Source: Azolla caroliniana (taxonomy: Eukaryota; Polypodiophyta). Taken from it: 64,000 nt of DNA. The position numbers and the translations under genes are program-made. The stretch is taken from contig JBHGNT010000007.1 in NCBI GenBank assembly GCA_043228905.1, forward strand, positions 7,874,001 through 7,938,000. Direction: 5' to 3'. Within the stretch, counting starts at the first letter, position 1; the number at the start of each line of letters is the position of its first letter. Under the pieces are notes generated by a model, which made no database searches, was not told where the DNA came from, and saw only the letters and a program-made list of their open reading frames with translations. Of this stretch, positions 11,417-23,731 are shown one piece after another.

Positions 11417-12875
11417 TCAACATACCACACCTTGCTCGATTTCGAGGTGTTCATGGCCATCGAATTGGCCTTGTGCTTCATTATGAAGGCTGGACCCGAT
11501 CCTGTTCCGGCTGGTTCGGAGCCTTCGGCTTAGTGCGATTTCTGACACCTTCCTGCGCTCTTCCACTCCATCCGGCTTTGTCTGAATCGGCTCTCTTCTT
11601 CCAGCACCCGCTCTCACTATGGCCTTTCTTGCCACAATACCAGCATTCCGTTGCAACCTTCACTTGTCGGCTTCCGGCGCCGCTATGACTCCCCTACTTC
11701 CGGAGGGTTCGGAATTGCTTCCTGTTACGAAGGGCACTACGACCCTTTTGTGTGCACAACGGATCGTGATGCGCTAGATCGTTTAGTGCTCAAGACAGAA
11801 AGGGGAAGGGGAAGGAGACTTACCTTTGTAGCAAAACAAAAGCTTCTATTCCATTACATGCAGAGCTCAACTTGCTCTCGTCAGTTTTCTGTTTTCTATT
11901 CTTACAACTCTCTGCACTACTCTCACTCTTCTACTTTCCTACTTACTACACTTACTTTTTACCTTAGTATATAAGTGACTTATATATACAACAAATTAGC
12001 TTCCAGTAGCTAATTAGTTGTATGTAGCTAAATAACTGTCAATAGCTAAATAGTTGTGCATAGCTAAATAACTATTTCACCTTTATGTCCACTAATAGCT
12101 AATTAGCTAATAGCTACTATAGCTTATTTCTCAATAAGCATCACATACCTTTGTTGAGCTTGCTTCTCAACACTTCCGACATTTCGATTATGCCACACGT
12201 TCTACTCTTTTCGGCCACCTCCATTGCGCGCCAATCCGCCTCGTCCATCACGATCACGGGGCCCATCTTCCTCCGTGTACAACATCCTGTCGTCGGCATG
12301 CTTACTCGTCGACGCACCCGCATGATTTTCCTCCATGAGCAACATCGACTGAAGCTCGAAGAATGATGGCGTATTCTCCCTTGTGCAAACTATCGTTCGG
12401 AATGCTCCGAACTTTGACGCTAACCCTCCAAGAAAAACCTGCACCATTTCGTCCTCCTCGACATTCACGTTGACGAAGGCAAGAGAGTCACAGATCTCCT
12501 TGATTCGGGGCATGTAATTGGCCAAAGATAGATCTTTTTGTCGGACATTGCTAGCTCTTGCCTGAGCTGCAGCTTCCTGGCCGTTGTGCTAGAGGCGAAA
12601 ATCCCCTTGAGATTCACCCACGCGTCCTTTGGCGTCTTAGCATCCCGAATGTAGCTCAAGAGATGGTTGCTCACACAAGACGCGAAGCAGTAAAGAACTC
12701 TGCTTGCCGCTTGTTCCCAAGCTGAGAAGTCTCTATGTGTCAATTCAAGTGTTGTATCATTAGCTCATTCGACATAACTCCAGTAACCATGACCAGGCAG
12801 GTACTGGTGCATCTTGTATGACCAAGATGCGTAGTTGCTCTTGTCGAGCTTCTCAGTCAGTAGCGAGCTTCCCAT
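11417..12875 (-). pseudogene. Copia gag with CCHC zinc knuckle
   Basis: It starts MGSSLLTEKLDKSNYASWSY at 12875, the typical UBN2-type copia gag opening, and continues with ELTHRDFSAWEQAASRVLYC and NLKGIFASSTTARKLQLRQE. The zinc knuckle CWYCGKKGHSESGCWKK (C-x2-C-x4-H-x4-C) lies near 11590-11640. A TGA after GYWSYVE (about 12769) and later frame changes break it. It would package the element RNA in cytoplasmic particles if intact. Confidence 0.8.
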
Positions 12876-12979
12876 TCATCTGTCCATATTGCTGTCTTAT
12901 CCTTTCTGAAAAAAAATTAGCTTAAATATGTCTTTATTGCAAGCTTTTCTGTCGGTTGCAGAGGAGTCTCAACCCTCGC

Positions 12980-12991
12980 GCTCTGATACCA
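12980..12991 (-). other. Primer binding site of the copia element
   Basis: TGGTATCAGAGC reads on the minus strand directly inside the 5' LTR. This is the usual copia primer site, complementary to the 3' end of initiator Met tRNA. Confidence 0.9.
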
Positions 12992-13422
12992 TGTAAAAGA
13001 ATATGTGTGCGGAAGCGTATGCGTATGACACAAAGTACACTATTCGGAAGTACGATAGTTCGGTAAAACGTGGAAATCATAGAGAGGGAGAGGGAGAGGG
13101 AGAGAGAGAGAGAGAGCAGAAACACGAAAGTATATTCAAAATATTCTTTGTATGTTCTCTGTGTGTGTATACACTTCGTGCTCAGTGAGCACCTTTTATA
13201 CAAGCCCTGACCATTGGGCTGACACAAGTACTTACAATACTTGACTGCTCATAAATGAGCATCCTACACTTACTCCCAAAATTATTCCTTACGAGGAATA
13301 ACATTCTAACGGCCTCTCGGTTCGCCACGACCATATTTTGCGTACGGTTTTACGCACCCGTTTACGCACCCAATGTTTTACGCACCCGTTTACGCACCCA
13401 ATGTTGAGCTTGTCTCTCAACA
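12992..13422 (-). repeat. 5' LTR of the copia element
   Basis: It matches 7419-7815. It is about 34 bases longer, mainly because of a short internal duplication of the TTTACGCACCC block (13345-13405). A GA-rich tract lies at 13081-13117. Confidence 0.9.
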
Positions 13423-13427
13423 GGTAT

Positions 13428-13630
13428 CAAAGCTAGAAGCTCGAGAGTGAGACAACCACTCTTCCCTAGTTCACCACCAAGAAGGTAAATGTCGATCCGG
13501 ATCCTGAAGAACTCCATCGATTCATTGACATGTTCGCATGTCGTGCACACGGAAACCATACATCTATTTGGCATCGCTGCCAGGAATAAGATCAACGCTT
13601 GAAGTTATCAATGAGCAGGTAGGAAGCTCT
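13428..13630. other. Unassigned spacer between copia and the PPR remnant
   Basis: No domain is recognisable on either strand. It was contiguous with 7413 before the copia insertion, so it may be part of the same LINE or of an older retroelement. Confidence 0.4.
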
Positions 13631-14950
13631 TCAATTAGTAGACATACCACATTTGGCATAAATATTGATTAAAGCAATCCCAAGTAAAACGTCTTTATCA
13701 TGCAAGCCTCTACACACAACATCATCATGAATTTGTTTGCCCTTATGTAATGCTCCTATGTTGCTACACGCCTTCAAACTGCAAATGAACGTGGTAGTAT
13801 CTGGGGCAATGCCATCATTTTGAATCTGCTGAAAACAATCCAACACTTTGTGGCCTTGACCTTGTTTAGCATACTCACCTATAAGTGCATTCCAAGAGAC
13901 TATATCTCGAATAGGAAGGTCTTGAAGCACTTTCTGAGATTTTACAAACTACACATTTGGCATACATATTCATTAAGTTATTTCCAAGCATAAAATCATT
14001 TTTCAGCAACCTTTTTCCACAAGCGTTTAAAATGCAAATGAATGAGATCACATCACGAGAAAGCCCCTCACTTTGCATACGTTCAAAACACTTCAGTGCT
14101 TGAAGATCTTGCCCCTATTGGGTATACCCTAAAATTAATGCGGACCAAGAGACTACATCTTAGACATGAAGGCCATCGAGCACTTATTGAGCCGTCCCGA
14201 GTACACCGGATTCCAGATACATGTCAATCAAAGCATTTCCAATAACCGTATTCTTCTCCAACAAATCCTTGCTTCTAAATTGACTATGGATTAGTTTTCC
14301 TTTCTGTATATCTCCTGTGCTACCACAAACTCTTAAGATGCCAATAAGGGTTAGTATACTTGGAGAGAGGCCTTCGGTTTGCATAAGTTCCAAACTGTTC
14401 AATGCTTCATGGCATAGCCACCGTCCAACGAACCCTGTAATTAGTGAATTCCATGAAATAACATCACGAATAGGAAGCTCTTCTAAAATATTTTGTGCTT
14501 TTCCAAGCTCCCCACATTTTCCAAACATATCGATCAAAGAATTTCCAAGCATGATATTCTCCCTTAATAAGTTCTTACTCACAATTTCATTTTGAAATTG
14601 ATTGTTCATATATACTATACCTTCTATGTTGTCACAAGATTTCAAGATGCAAATCAAAGTCACTGCATTTGGAGAGAGACCCTCTTTTTGCATTATTGCA
14701 AAGCAATTGAACACTTCATAACATTTTTTTTGGTTAACATATCCTACAATTACAACACTCCACGAAGTCATGTCTTGGTTCGGAAGATGTAGTATCACTT
14801 TCTGTGCTTCTTACCACATTTTGCATACATCCATACTAAACTACTTCCAATATGGGTATTCTTCGCTAGAAAACCTCTTTGTAGAATATGAGCATGGACC
14901 TTGATACCTTCTCAAAGGTCTTTCTTCTTGGCACAAGCCTTGAGATTATA
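13631..14950 (-). pseudogene. PPR (pentatricopeptide repeat) gene remnant, PLS type
   Basis: Repeated 35-36-residue PPR units are visible, for example PNQDMTSWSVVIVGYVNQ, RDVISWNSLITGFVGRWLCH, NALIDMYLESGVLGTAQ and RDIVSWNALIGEYAKQGQGH, with spacers such as GLSPNAVTLICILKSC. These D/DVxSWNxLIxGY and LIDMYxKCG patterns are typical of the land-plant PLS subfamily, which acts in organelle RNA editing and processing. The copy is broken into at least four frame segments (14890-14800, 14798-14184, 14078-13930, 13930-13631) with stops and frameshifts. It ends about 40 bases before a gypsy LTR, which probably cut it. No E or DYW domain remains. Confidence 0.8.
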
Positions 14951-14987
14951 GAGTTGTTGCACAAGCTACTTGTTGTCATAGATAGGA

Positions 14988-15448
14988 TGCCACATGGAAT
15001 GGTGAGGGTTGAACCCATGACCTTTTGGTCTTATTGGGAAACCTTACCAACTAAGCTACATCCATCTATGCATTATTGTATTGTGTAAGACTCAACTTAT
15101 TTCATTATAGATTGATCACTAGAACTTTCAAGAACCTTCTAGAGAATTCATCTTCATACACTCTCTAGAAGTTTCCATGCACTCTCTCTAGCTTTCATGC
15201 ATACCTCCACATTCTTGTATAAATACTGGGGTTCACCTTGATTACAATCAAGGTGAACAACACCAGTTACGAAAGCATATACAGTTCTTGTTTATTTGTC
15301 TATCTTCTCTCTTGCTTGTTCTCTTGTCTATGCTCTGTCTCCCGCTATCTCTTAATATTGAGCCTCGTCTACTTGTCCTTGACAATCTTGTGATCTTGCT
15401 TATGCTCTTGCTCTCTCTTAGTACTTAGCCTCATTCCACCCGTTTGTG
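14988..15448 (+). repeat. 5' LTR of the gypsy element, tRNA-like head
   Basis: Reverse-complemented, the first 80 bases read like a tRNA promoter pair: TAGCTTAGTTGG (A box) and GGTTCAACCC (B box). Further on is a direct or inverted pair around ACAATCAAGGTGAACAACACC and a TATAAATA box (about 15217), a likely pol II promoter. Confidence 0.8.
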
Positions 15449-15484
15449 AAAGTTTGTTCACCTTCCCATTTTCTAAACCTCAAC

Positions 15485-18400
15485 ATGTCGGATCTTACCG
15501 AGAGAATAAATCACCTCATGGAAGCCATGCATCAACTTCAACTTGAGAATGACAACCTTCAGGAATCGTTACGGAAGCTTCAAGTTGGAACACCGATGGA
15601 ACTCAAAGAAAAAAACAACTCTCCTCCTACATCAACAAATGTTCTACCTATAGAGCTTGGTTCCTCGTCTATGCTTTCTTCGACTCCTTCCCATCCCACT
15701 ACAAGTTGGGAGCCCAATATTAGTTTACCTGACAAGTTTGATGGCATGAGGAAGCGGTTCCGAGGGTTCATAAATCAGATCAAGCTTATTATCCAACTAC
15801 AACCTCAACGGTATGCAGATGATTTTCGTCAAGTTGGTCTCATTGGGACCCTTCTGTTCAGAGCTGCACAAGCCTGGTTTGCACCGTTGGTCGAAACTTC
15901 ATCACCACTTCTACAAAATTTTCTTGCCTTTATGGCAGAGTTTGAGGTAACATTTGGGGATACAAACTGACGCCGAACTGCCATCACTAAACTCTATTCA
16001 TTACATCAAGGTCTGCGTCTAATATCCATTTATGCCTCTAAATTTAGACAATTAGCAAGTGATGTTTAGTGGGATGGCCAGGCTCTCTGTGACCATTTTC
16101 ATTGGGGCCTTCGAAGCGAGATTAAAAATTTTACTCAACTTTCCGGAGCCTACATCATTGTCGCAAGCCATCATCCAAGCAATTAGTTGTGACAATCGGT
16201 TGTTTGAGCTTCGTCAAGAGGAACGAGCAACTTCAAGGTGGAAACCCTCTTCGAGATCTTCTCCATCATCATCGTACGATGACCCTGTGCCAATGGAAAT
16301 TGATTGAGCTCATGCCCCGCCACTCACCGAGGGTGAATGGAGGTATCACCAAACCAACGAACTATGTTTATATTGTGGTGCATCCACCCATCTCATTCGT
16401 TTTTGCCCAATAAAGAATAATCAATGACAAATATCTACAAACAATACGACAAGATAGCCCCAACAACGGGAAAACGACGATGTCCAACTACAGTAGGAGC
16501 CACGTGGTTGGACAATCCGCATTCGAGTCACTCCCATAGTTCGGCTACATCGACAAAAGATTTCTCCTTTCCAGTAAGCATCCATTTCAAGTCGATTTCA
16601 ATTAGATTCTTAGCACTTCTAGATTCCGGGGCAACAACGTGTTTTATGGACGAAAGGTTTGTTCATAAACACAAATTCCCGGTTGTCCGATTGTCCAAGC
16701 CAATCCCAGTGGAAGCTATCGATGGACGCATGCTTTCTTTGAGAGCAGTCACAGAAGCCACTGTCCCACTTATCTTACAGCTCGGGGACCACCAAGAGGC
16801 CTTAACGTTTTATGTTATCACTTCACCGTGACATCTGGTCATCCTCGGTTTGTCTTGGTTGAAGGCACAAAATCCACTTGTTGATTGGCGCAATCACTTG
16901 ATTACTTTCTCCCAAACTAGCTCGGAGGTGCAAGCAATATCTCATGTTGTTGCAGGCGCTCACCCTCCCATTAATGCAGGAATCAGCTCCAAGGCGGATG
17001 CTCACATCCCAGTCACAACAAGGAAAATAGTGCATAGTGCCTCGTCAAGCAATCCAATGAGGATAGCTACTGACTCACTACCGCCCAAGTATGAAGACTT
17101 CAAGGACGTATTTGAGAAAAAGAATGTTGATGACTTGCCTGAGCATCGACGCTACGACTGTCTGATCGATCTGCAAGAAGGTGCCAATCCTCCATTTGGT
17201 CCAATTTATGGGTTGTCAGAACTAGAACTTCAGGCACTCCGAACGTATCTCGACGAGAACCTTGAAAAGGGTTTTATTCAACCCTCAAAATCATCAGCAA
17301 GAGAGCTCCTATTTTGTTCGTGAAAAAGAAAGATGGATCCTTACGCCTCTGCGTCGACTATCGGGGTCTAAACAAGATTATTGTTCGCAACCGCTACCCA
17401 CTACCTCTCATCCCAGAGTTGTTGGATCGACTCCGGACTGGGAAGATCTTCTCCAAGATTGACCTATGGGGAGCATACAATTTGGTATGGATCAAACCTG
17501 GAGATGAATGGAAAACCGCCTTTAGAATGCGCTATGGACATTTCGAGTATAAGGTAATGCCTTTCGGCCTCACTAATGCTCCTGCAGTATTTTAGCATAT
17601 GATGAATGACATATTCCAATAATATCTAGATCACTTTGTTGTTATCTATCTAGATAATATCTTGGTCTTCTCTTTGAACATCAAGGAGCATACTCGACAT
17701 GTTGGGTTAGTCCTCGCCAAACTTCGCGAGCACAGACTCTATGCTAAAAGTGAAAAATGTGAATTTGATCGTACTTCTATAGAGTTTCTTGGGTATGTCA
17801 TTTCGACACAGGGAATCACAATGGACATACGGAAAGTCAAGACTATCCAAGAGTGGGTTGTCCCAATTCGGGTACGAGATGTGCAATGATTCCTTGGTTT
17901 TGCCAATTTTTATCATCACTTCATCAAAGGATTCTCAGTGATCGCAAAACCTCTCATTGCTCTTACCCGCAAGGATGCTACTTTCAAATGGACAACAACT
18001 GCCCAAAAGGCGTATGACTTGTTGAAACATGCCTTTACTATGGCACCAATCCTTTTACATCTTGACCCAACTAAGCCTTTCCAAGTCAAAACGAATGCTT
18101 CCAATTTTGCCATTGGGGTGATCCTCTCCCAGCTAGATGACGTCGGTGTGCTTCACCTAGTGGCTTACTACTCCTGCAAATTCACGGCCCCAAAAATCAA
18201 CTACCCCATATACGACAAGGAGCCTCTCGCTATTATTGCTGCTTTTGAAGAATGGAGACCCTATTTAGCCAGGGCGCAACACCGTATCCAAGTGATTACC
18301 AATCACAAAAATCTAATATACTTTTCTACCACACGAACCTTAAATCATAGACAGGCGCGATGGTCGACCTTCTTGGCAGACTATGATTTTGAGATAATCT

Positions 18401-19740
18401 TTCGACCCGACACTCAACACATGACAATGGATGTCTTATCCCGTCGGTCTGAGTTCGACATCACTCCAGAGGATGAAGCCTATGTTCAACAGTCCCAGAG
18501 TTTGTTAAAGCCTAACCAATTCTACAACTTCGCGACTTGCTTGCTCTGGGATGACTCTTTGCTCAAGAAAATAGCAGAAGCCACTACGACTGACAAGTTC
18601 GCCACAGAGGTCAAGGCAAGTATCACAAACCCCTCCCACCCAAAAGACCTAATTTAGCTCGTTTTACAATTCAAGATAATCTTTTGTTTCAAGATAATCT
18701 TTTGTATGTCCCAGAAGGTCCTTGTCGGACAAGGGTGCTTCACGAGTGTCACGATGATCCACTTGTTGGTCATTTTGGCGTTGTGAAAACCTTGGAGTTC
18801 ATATCTCGGGGATATTGGTGGCCACAACCATGGAAATTGGTCAAAGAGTTCATTAAATCATGCGACGTTTGTGCTCACTCTAAAGCATCTCATCATTGAC
18901 TATATGGTCTCCTTCACCCTCTCCTAATCCCCAAACAACCTTGGGCCTCTCTTTCCATGGATTTCATCACTGACCTTCCCTTTGTTGGTGGTTATGACTC
19001 GGTATTCGTCATGGTCGATCGCTTCACCAAGATGGCTCATTTTGCTCCATGTCCCAAAACCATTACCGGAGAGGAGACAACCGATTTGTTTTTCAAAAAT
19101 GTGGTTCGACTACATGGACTCCCGAACGATATCACTTCTGATCGAGGACCACAATTTGTTTCCAAATTTCTGGCGACGGCTTCTGCAAACCTTCAATTGT
19201 ACTGTGAATCTATCTTCTGCTTATCATCCGCAAATCGATGGACAAACGGAGCGGGTTAACCAAACCTTAGAACAATACTTGTGGCGCTCTCTTAGTTACC
19301 AACAAGACAACTGGGTTGACCTTCTCCCACTTGCCGAGTTCACCTACAACAACTCTCTGCATGCATCTACGGGAGTTACTCCATTTTTTGCCAACTACGG
19401 TCTCCACCCCCGCTTCCTGATTTTGCTTCCCTCAATCCTTCTGCAGAGGACCGGGCACGTCTCTTGGAGGATGTACATCACGATCTTTCCTTGTACATCA
19501 ACACCCATCTCCTCCAACACCAATCCAGCTCTCAACCGGAGAAGAATATGAGGCCGACCAAATTCTCGACTCTTGTCTCTTCCGTCGCCAGGTTCAATAC
19601 ATTGTCCTCTTGAAAGGGTACCCGATCTCCGAAGCAACATGGGAGTCGTCACATCATCTCAAGCATGCCCTAGACATAGTTTGAGCATTTCATGAACGTT
19701 ATCCACAAAAACCGGTCGTGGGTCCAAGGAGGATAATCTC
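15485..19740 (+). pseudogene. Gypsy gag-pol polyprotein with chromodomain, many stops
   Basis: Gag starts MSDLTERINHLMEAMHQLQL (coiled coil). A protease follows with LALLDSGATTCFMDERFV (16613-16660). Reverse transcriptase has [20 protein letters not shown] (17318) and [12 protein letters not shown]; its catalytic box is YLDN (17650) in place of YLDD, a loss of one catalytic Asp. RNase H has VKTNASNFAIGVILSQ (18085), where DAS is changed to NAS. Integrase has the zinc-binding part and FVMVDRFTKMAHFAPC (19003) and SDRGPQFVS. The chromodomain (EYEADQILDSCLFRRQVQYI, 19545-19610) follows a deletion. Stops occur near 15968, 16830, 17593, 17887 and 18655. It is clearly dead. Confidence 0.88.
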
Positions 19741-19750
19741 ATAGACAAGA

Positions 19751-20217
19751 TGCCACATGGAATGGTGGGGGTTGAACCCATGACCTTCTGGTCTTATTGG
19801 GCAACCTTACCAATTGAGCTACATCCATCTATGCATTATTGTATTGTGTAAGACTCAACTTATTTCATTATTGATCACTAGAACTTTCAAGAACCTTCTA
19901 GAGAATGCATCTTCATGCACTCTCTTGAAGTTTCCATGCATTCTCTAGAAGTCTTCTAGCTTTCATGCATACCTCCACATTCTTGTATAAATACTGGGGT
20001 TCACCTTGATTACAATCAAGGTGAACAACACCAGTTACGAAAGCATATATAGTTCTTGTTTATTTGTTTATCCTCTCTCTTGCTTGTTCTCTTGTCTATG
20101 CTCTGTCTCCCGCTATCTCTTAATATTTAGCATCGTCTACTTGTCCTTGACAATCTTGTGATCTTGCTTATGCTCTTGCTCTCTCTTAGTACTTAGCCTC
20201 ATTCCACCCGTTCGTGA
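19751..20217 (+). repeat. 3' LTR of the gypsy element
   Basis: It is nearly co-linear with 14988-15448, with small indels (for example an extra CATTCTCTAGAAGTCTT block) and point changes. The tRNA-like head is conserved. Confidence 0.88.
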
Positions 20218-20221
20218 CACT

Positions 20222-20530
20222 TGTGAGGTTATATGGATAGAGATGTCGCTTAAAGACCTTGGATTTACTATACAAAGGCCGATTCAAATATTTTGTGATA
20301 CCATAAGTTCTATTATGTTGGCAAAAAATCTAGTTTTTCATGCCACAACCAAACTTATAGAGGTCCACTATCATTATGTTCATGAAAAAGTGATTGAAGG
20401 GGTTGTAGACCTAAAATATATTGAAATTGAAGACCAAATTGATAATGTTTTCACAAAAGCTCTTAGAAAAGATAGGTTGTTCCCTATTTTTTCTTTGTCG
20501 ATCAACACAATGGGTCGAACAACTTAATCA
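20222..20530 (+). pseudogene. Copia RNase H C-terminal fragment
   Basis: It reads IFCDTISSIMLAKNLVFHAT, then TKLIEVHYHYVHEKVIEGVV and NVFTKALRKDRL, the conserved end of copia RNase H. It carries no LTR that I can define and belongs to a different copia lineage from 7414-13427. Confidence 0.75.
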
Positions 20531-20596
20531 CTAAGTCGTCCTATCAAAAGATTGTGGTTGGAGATATGGTGTTCGTTGACACTAATACTTACTCAG

Positions 20597-21217
20597 TGTT
20601 AGGATTTTGGTCCCTCCGGATGGGATATGAGTACCCGGCAACGGAAGACCCGGTGAGAACCGGATGACGCAGGCCCGGTGAGAACCTCTCACCGGATGAA
20701 GGGACATATATATAAATATGTTTATGTTAGCCCATTGTGGCTATATTTGTAAATAGCCCAAAAGTCATATTAGTATAAATATGACTTAGGGCAAATAGGT
20801 TTGTGTATGTGTTTGGTGATCGTGGGTTTTTTGAGTTGTCATATTGTTGTAACTGTTGTATAGAGAGAGCGAGAGAGAGAGAGAGAGAGAGAGAAAGAGC
20901 GTGAGAGCAGCTACGAGCACTCTTTGTTGTAACTGTCGCTTGGCGAAGATCGCGAGGACAAGGTCGTTGCCTCTGTGCCTACATTTTGTATTTCCTCTCT
21001 TCATAACGATAGTTCGGAGTCTATGGGCTCCCGTGGTTTTTCCCTATTAGGGTTTTCCACGTAAACATCTTGTGTATCATTTTCTTGTGTACTCTCTTTC
21101 AGTGTTTTTTGTATATACGTGCATCTATCTCCACATTCCCAGTTCTGTGATTGTAATTCTCAACGAAGTAGTTGAACACTCGGTTGTGGCCGAGCATTAT
21201 TCCGCATATTCTTTACA
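20597..21217 (+). repeat. 5' LTR of a truncated copia element
   Basis: It begins TGTTAGGATTTTGG and ends TTCTTTACA. A primer-site-like TGGTATCATAGC follows at 21221. It contains CCGGTGAGAACC motifs, a TATAAATATGAC box (about 20777) and a GA tract (20866-20895). LTRs at 47164 and 47716 belong to the same broader family. Confidence 0.82.
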
Positions 21218-21246
21218 ATCTGGTATCATAGCGAATAGCACAGAAA

Positions 21247-21777
21247 ATGGAAGAATCGTTCGGCGGCATGTTCAAGCTCACCAGCTCCAACTACTCAGTG
21301 TGGAAGTCGAAGATGAGGGACATGCTCGTGGTCAAAGATCTCTGGTTGCCGGTTCAATTCGGGGACAAGAGACCGGACAAGATCGACGCCACGGTTTGGG
21401 AGGTGATGCACATGAAGACAATGACTTACATTCGGTGCTTCATTGACATGAGCCTGTACAACAACTTCAATGAAGAGAGCAAGGCTCATGAGCTCTGGGA
21501 GAAGATCGCCATTATGTTTCAGAACAAAAATGCCATTAATCAGTTTTCGGTATTTCGGAAGTTATTGAGGCTCCGGTACCAAGACGGCTCCAGTATGGCG
21601 GAGCACATGAATGCCTTTCAGGGGCTAATACACCAAGCAACCTCGTTGGAAGTACCTCTTGCCGATGAGGTACTTGCTCTACTCTTGCTCGGTTCCCTCC
21701 CGAATAGCTGGGAGACGTTAGTTGTCACATTGGGCAACGCCGGTGTCGTGGAGAAAACCGTCCATAGGAGGAATTAG
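21247..21777 (+). pseudogene. Copia gag, truncated
   Basis: It reads MEESFGGMFKLTSSNYSVWK and later LYNNFNEESKAHELWEKIAI and LADEVLALLLLGSLPNSWET, typical of copia gag. The frame is open for 176 residues with no internal stop. It is cut at about 21778 by the LTR of a gypsy element. The zinc knuckle and all of pol are missing here. A matching RNase H end with a related LTR lies at 46688-47700, on the far side of the nested block. Confidence 0.8.
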
Positions 21778-21781
21778 TGGA

Positions 21782-22351
21782 TGATATGTGTTAACCGGCC
21801 CTTACTCACGGGCACATGTTTTGATATATTTATATACATAGTTAAGTATAGGCCGACGATGTAATTATCCTAGGTAGCACTAGTTCATTAAGTAGGGAAT
21901 CGAAGAGAATAATAGGGATTTAACAGTCTATAAACGACTCTCTCCTTGTGCTATAAAAGGAGAGGGAAAGGGCCTGAGCAGGAATCGGGCATTTTAGAGA
22001 GGACGACGTGTTGTCGGACTGGGAACTGAGCTCTTTCCTCCACCATCGTTGTTGTTGGGATTTTGGGGTTAGGTTGGCTGCCTCTGCTGCGTGAAAGCCT
22101 GCGTGCTTCCGGTAGAGGCTCCACCACGTATTTCAGGGCGTGCGTTCGTCTGTGTCGAGTTTATCACCGGCTTGCCGGTTGTAACATTGCAAGCTGTAAT
22201 CTATATTGTTATTGGATTTGATTCTTTCATTTTTCGTCTCTGTGTGTTTCAACGAGTCTCTCTCTTTCTCTCTCTCTCTCTCTCACGTTCCTTGGTTCAA
22301 GGCCCCCGCGGTCCCGCCTTATTTCCTACGCGTGTGCGTAACAATACAACA
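21782..22351 (+). repeat. 5' LTR of a gypsy-type element
   Basis: It begins TGATATGTGTTAACCGGCCC and ends ...GTAACAATACAACA. It is followed by TTTGGTGAACCCAACGTG, the same primer-site region as in the element at 31509. It carries a TATAAAAGG box (21953) and a CT tract (22258-22284). Confidence 0.78.
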
Positions 22352-22396
22352 TAAATTTGGTGAACCCAACGTGAAAAGGAGGTAGAGGAATAAAAA

Positions 22397-23731
22397 ATGA
22401 GGGGATCAGAGCTCGCCAAAGCCATGGAGGCAGTAGTCGATCGGATAGTAAGTGCTCGCGAGGGCACGAGCGCCCTCGATAGGGCCATCAAAGCAATCGT
22501 CGGCACAATAGGCCGGTTTTATGGGAAGGATGCCACGCCTTATTTGGTGGCCTACCAGGCCGAGATGGTGATGAGGGACATCCCGGAAGAAAGGCGTCTG
22601 GCTGGGTTCCCTCGCGTAGCAACACCGGGCATCCACGTAGAGGTGCTCGAGGTGCAGGCTGGATGCCAGACTTAGGGAGAATTTGAAGCGCAACTCCTCG
22701 AGCAATACGGGTTTGATGACACGCTTCGGTTATCGAAGAGGGACTTTATGGATTGGGTAGAGACCCTAGAAAAGGGAAGGAATGCGTCGGCGCTCCTCCA
22801 GGAGTTCGAGGAACGCTTCGTAAGACTTTCAGTGCTGGACAGGACCGTACTGGTCACAAGCCGTGTCCTTTTATTCGTCAAAGTTGTGGATGTGCGGAAT
22901 CGGGAACAAGTGGGTCTCCTGCTGGAGACGGACGATGGGTTGACGGCTGACTGGGCCATGGTAAAGGGGGTCTACGACCGTTTCTACAAACGACGTGAGT
23001 GGGTCGACAAGGGCTTGTCGGGGGTAGGAAGGGTTGCGGCAAGAAACCTTGAGGGACCCCTGCCGGTGCACAAGGAGGAAACCCGGGGTTGGCTTGAGAC
23101 AGGCTCCTCTGACGTGGTCAAGGGCCCGTCCGGCGGAGCGGCTCTAGAAGAGGTGACGCAGATGGTACGAGACCTCCAGATTGCACAAGCGAGGAGGGAT
23201 GGCGGTGAGCAGCCTCGTGATCGAAGGCCTCCGGGTGGGCATCGATGCTTGTGGTGTGACGCGGTCGGTCACGTCCGGAAGGACTGCGTGGACTTCACGG
23301 AAGCAATAAGGGCTAATGTGTTATACCTATGGAATGGGAGGGTGCACGCAAGCGAGACTTGGAGAGCCCTAGAGTTGAATATCGGACAGGGAGGGATGAA
23401 GAGACTGATGGAAGAAGCAGTGGTGCGCCACGCGGAGACCATCCACTACTCGGCGTCGGCAGGAATCCGGGTCGAGAGTGACGAAGGCCGGAAGACGAAA
23501 GACTCCGGGTTTTGGCTGGTGGTGCTAGAAGGCCTCGCGGGCATACGGTTGAGAAGGGAGGAAGCGGACCGTGTGGAAAGACGAGTCCAGGAGGTCACCG
23601 GGTGGAGCGATCCAGTCGAAGAAAAGACCAGCTTTGTGGAAGCCACGTGCCAAAACTACGAAGTTCTGGTAGAAGACAAGCGTGCGGGAAAGGCCAGAGG
23701 GGCCGGATCTTCGCAACGATACGAGACCTGA
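22397..23731 (+). pseudogene. Gypsy-type gag with CCHC knuckle
   Basis: The frame starts MRGSELAKAMEAVVDRIVSA and, after one TAG near 22673, resumes as FEAQLLEQYGFDDTLRLSKR. The zinc knuckle CLWCDAVGHVRKDC (C-x2-C-x4-H-x4-C) is near 23250-23292. The gag at 31551-32100 is a close relative and has no stop at the same place (Trp codon there). So this copy has a point nonsense mutation. Confidence 0.78.

Larger units (their letters stand above)
7414..13427 (-). mobile_element. Complete Ty1/copia retrotransposon with target-site duplication GGTAT
   Basis: Two LTRs (7419-7815 and 12992-13422) flank gag-pol on the minus strand. The 5-bp duplication GGTAT is found at 7414-7418 and 13423-13427, showing one insertion event. 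The primer binding site TGGTATCAGAGC is at 12991-12980 on the minus strand, next to the 5' LTR, and fits initiator Met tRNA. Domain order is gag, protease/pre-integrase, integrase, reverse transcriptase, RNase H: the copia order. Several stops make it non-autonomous now. After RNase H it carries an extra charged reading frame bounded by two polypurine tracts. Confidence 0.93.
14988..20217 (+). mobile_element. Decayed Ty3/gypsy chromovirus with two LTRs
   Basis: LTRs at 14988-15448 and 19751-20217 begin TGCCACATGGAATGG and are closely alike along their length. Between them lie gag, protease, reverse transcriptase, RNase H, integrase and a chromodomain in gypsy order. I found no convincing target duplication: bases before and after the element differ. 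It sits between a PPR remnant and a copia RNase H fragment. Confidence 0.88.

Noticed and set aside
14988-15065. A tRNA gene on the minus strand
   Set aside because: A and B boxes are present but stems do not fold well and the sequence is part of an LTR found twice.
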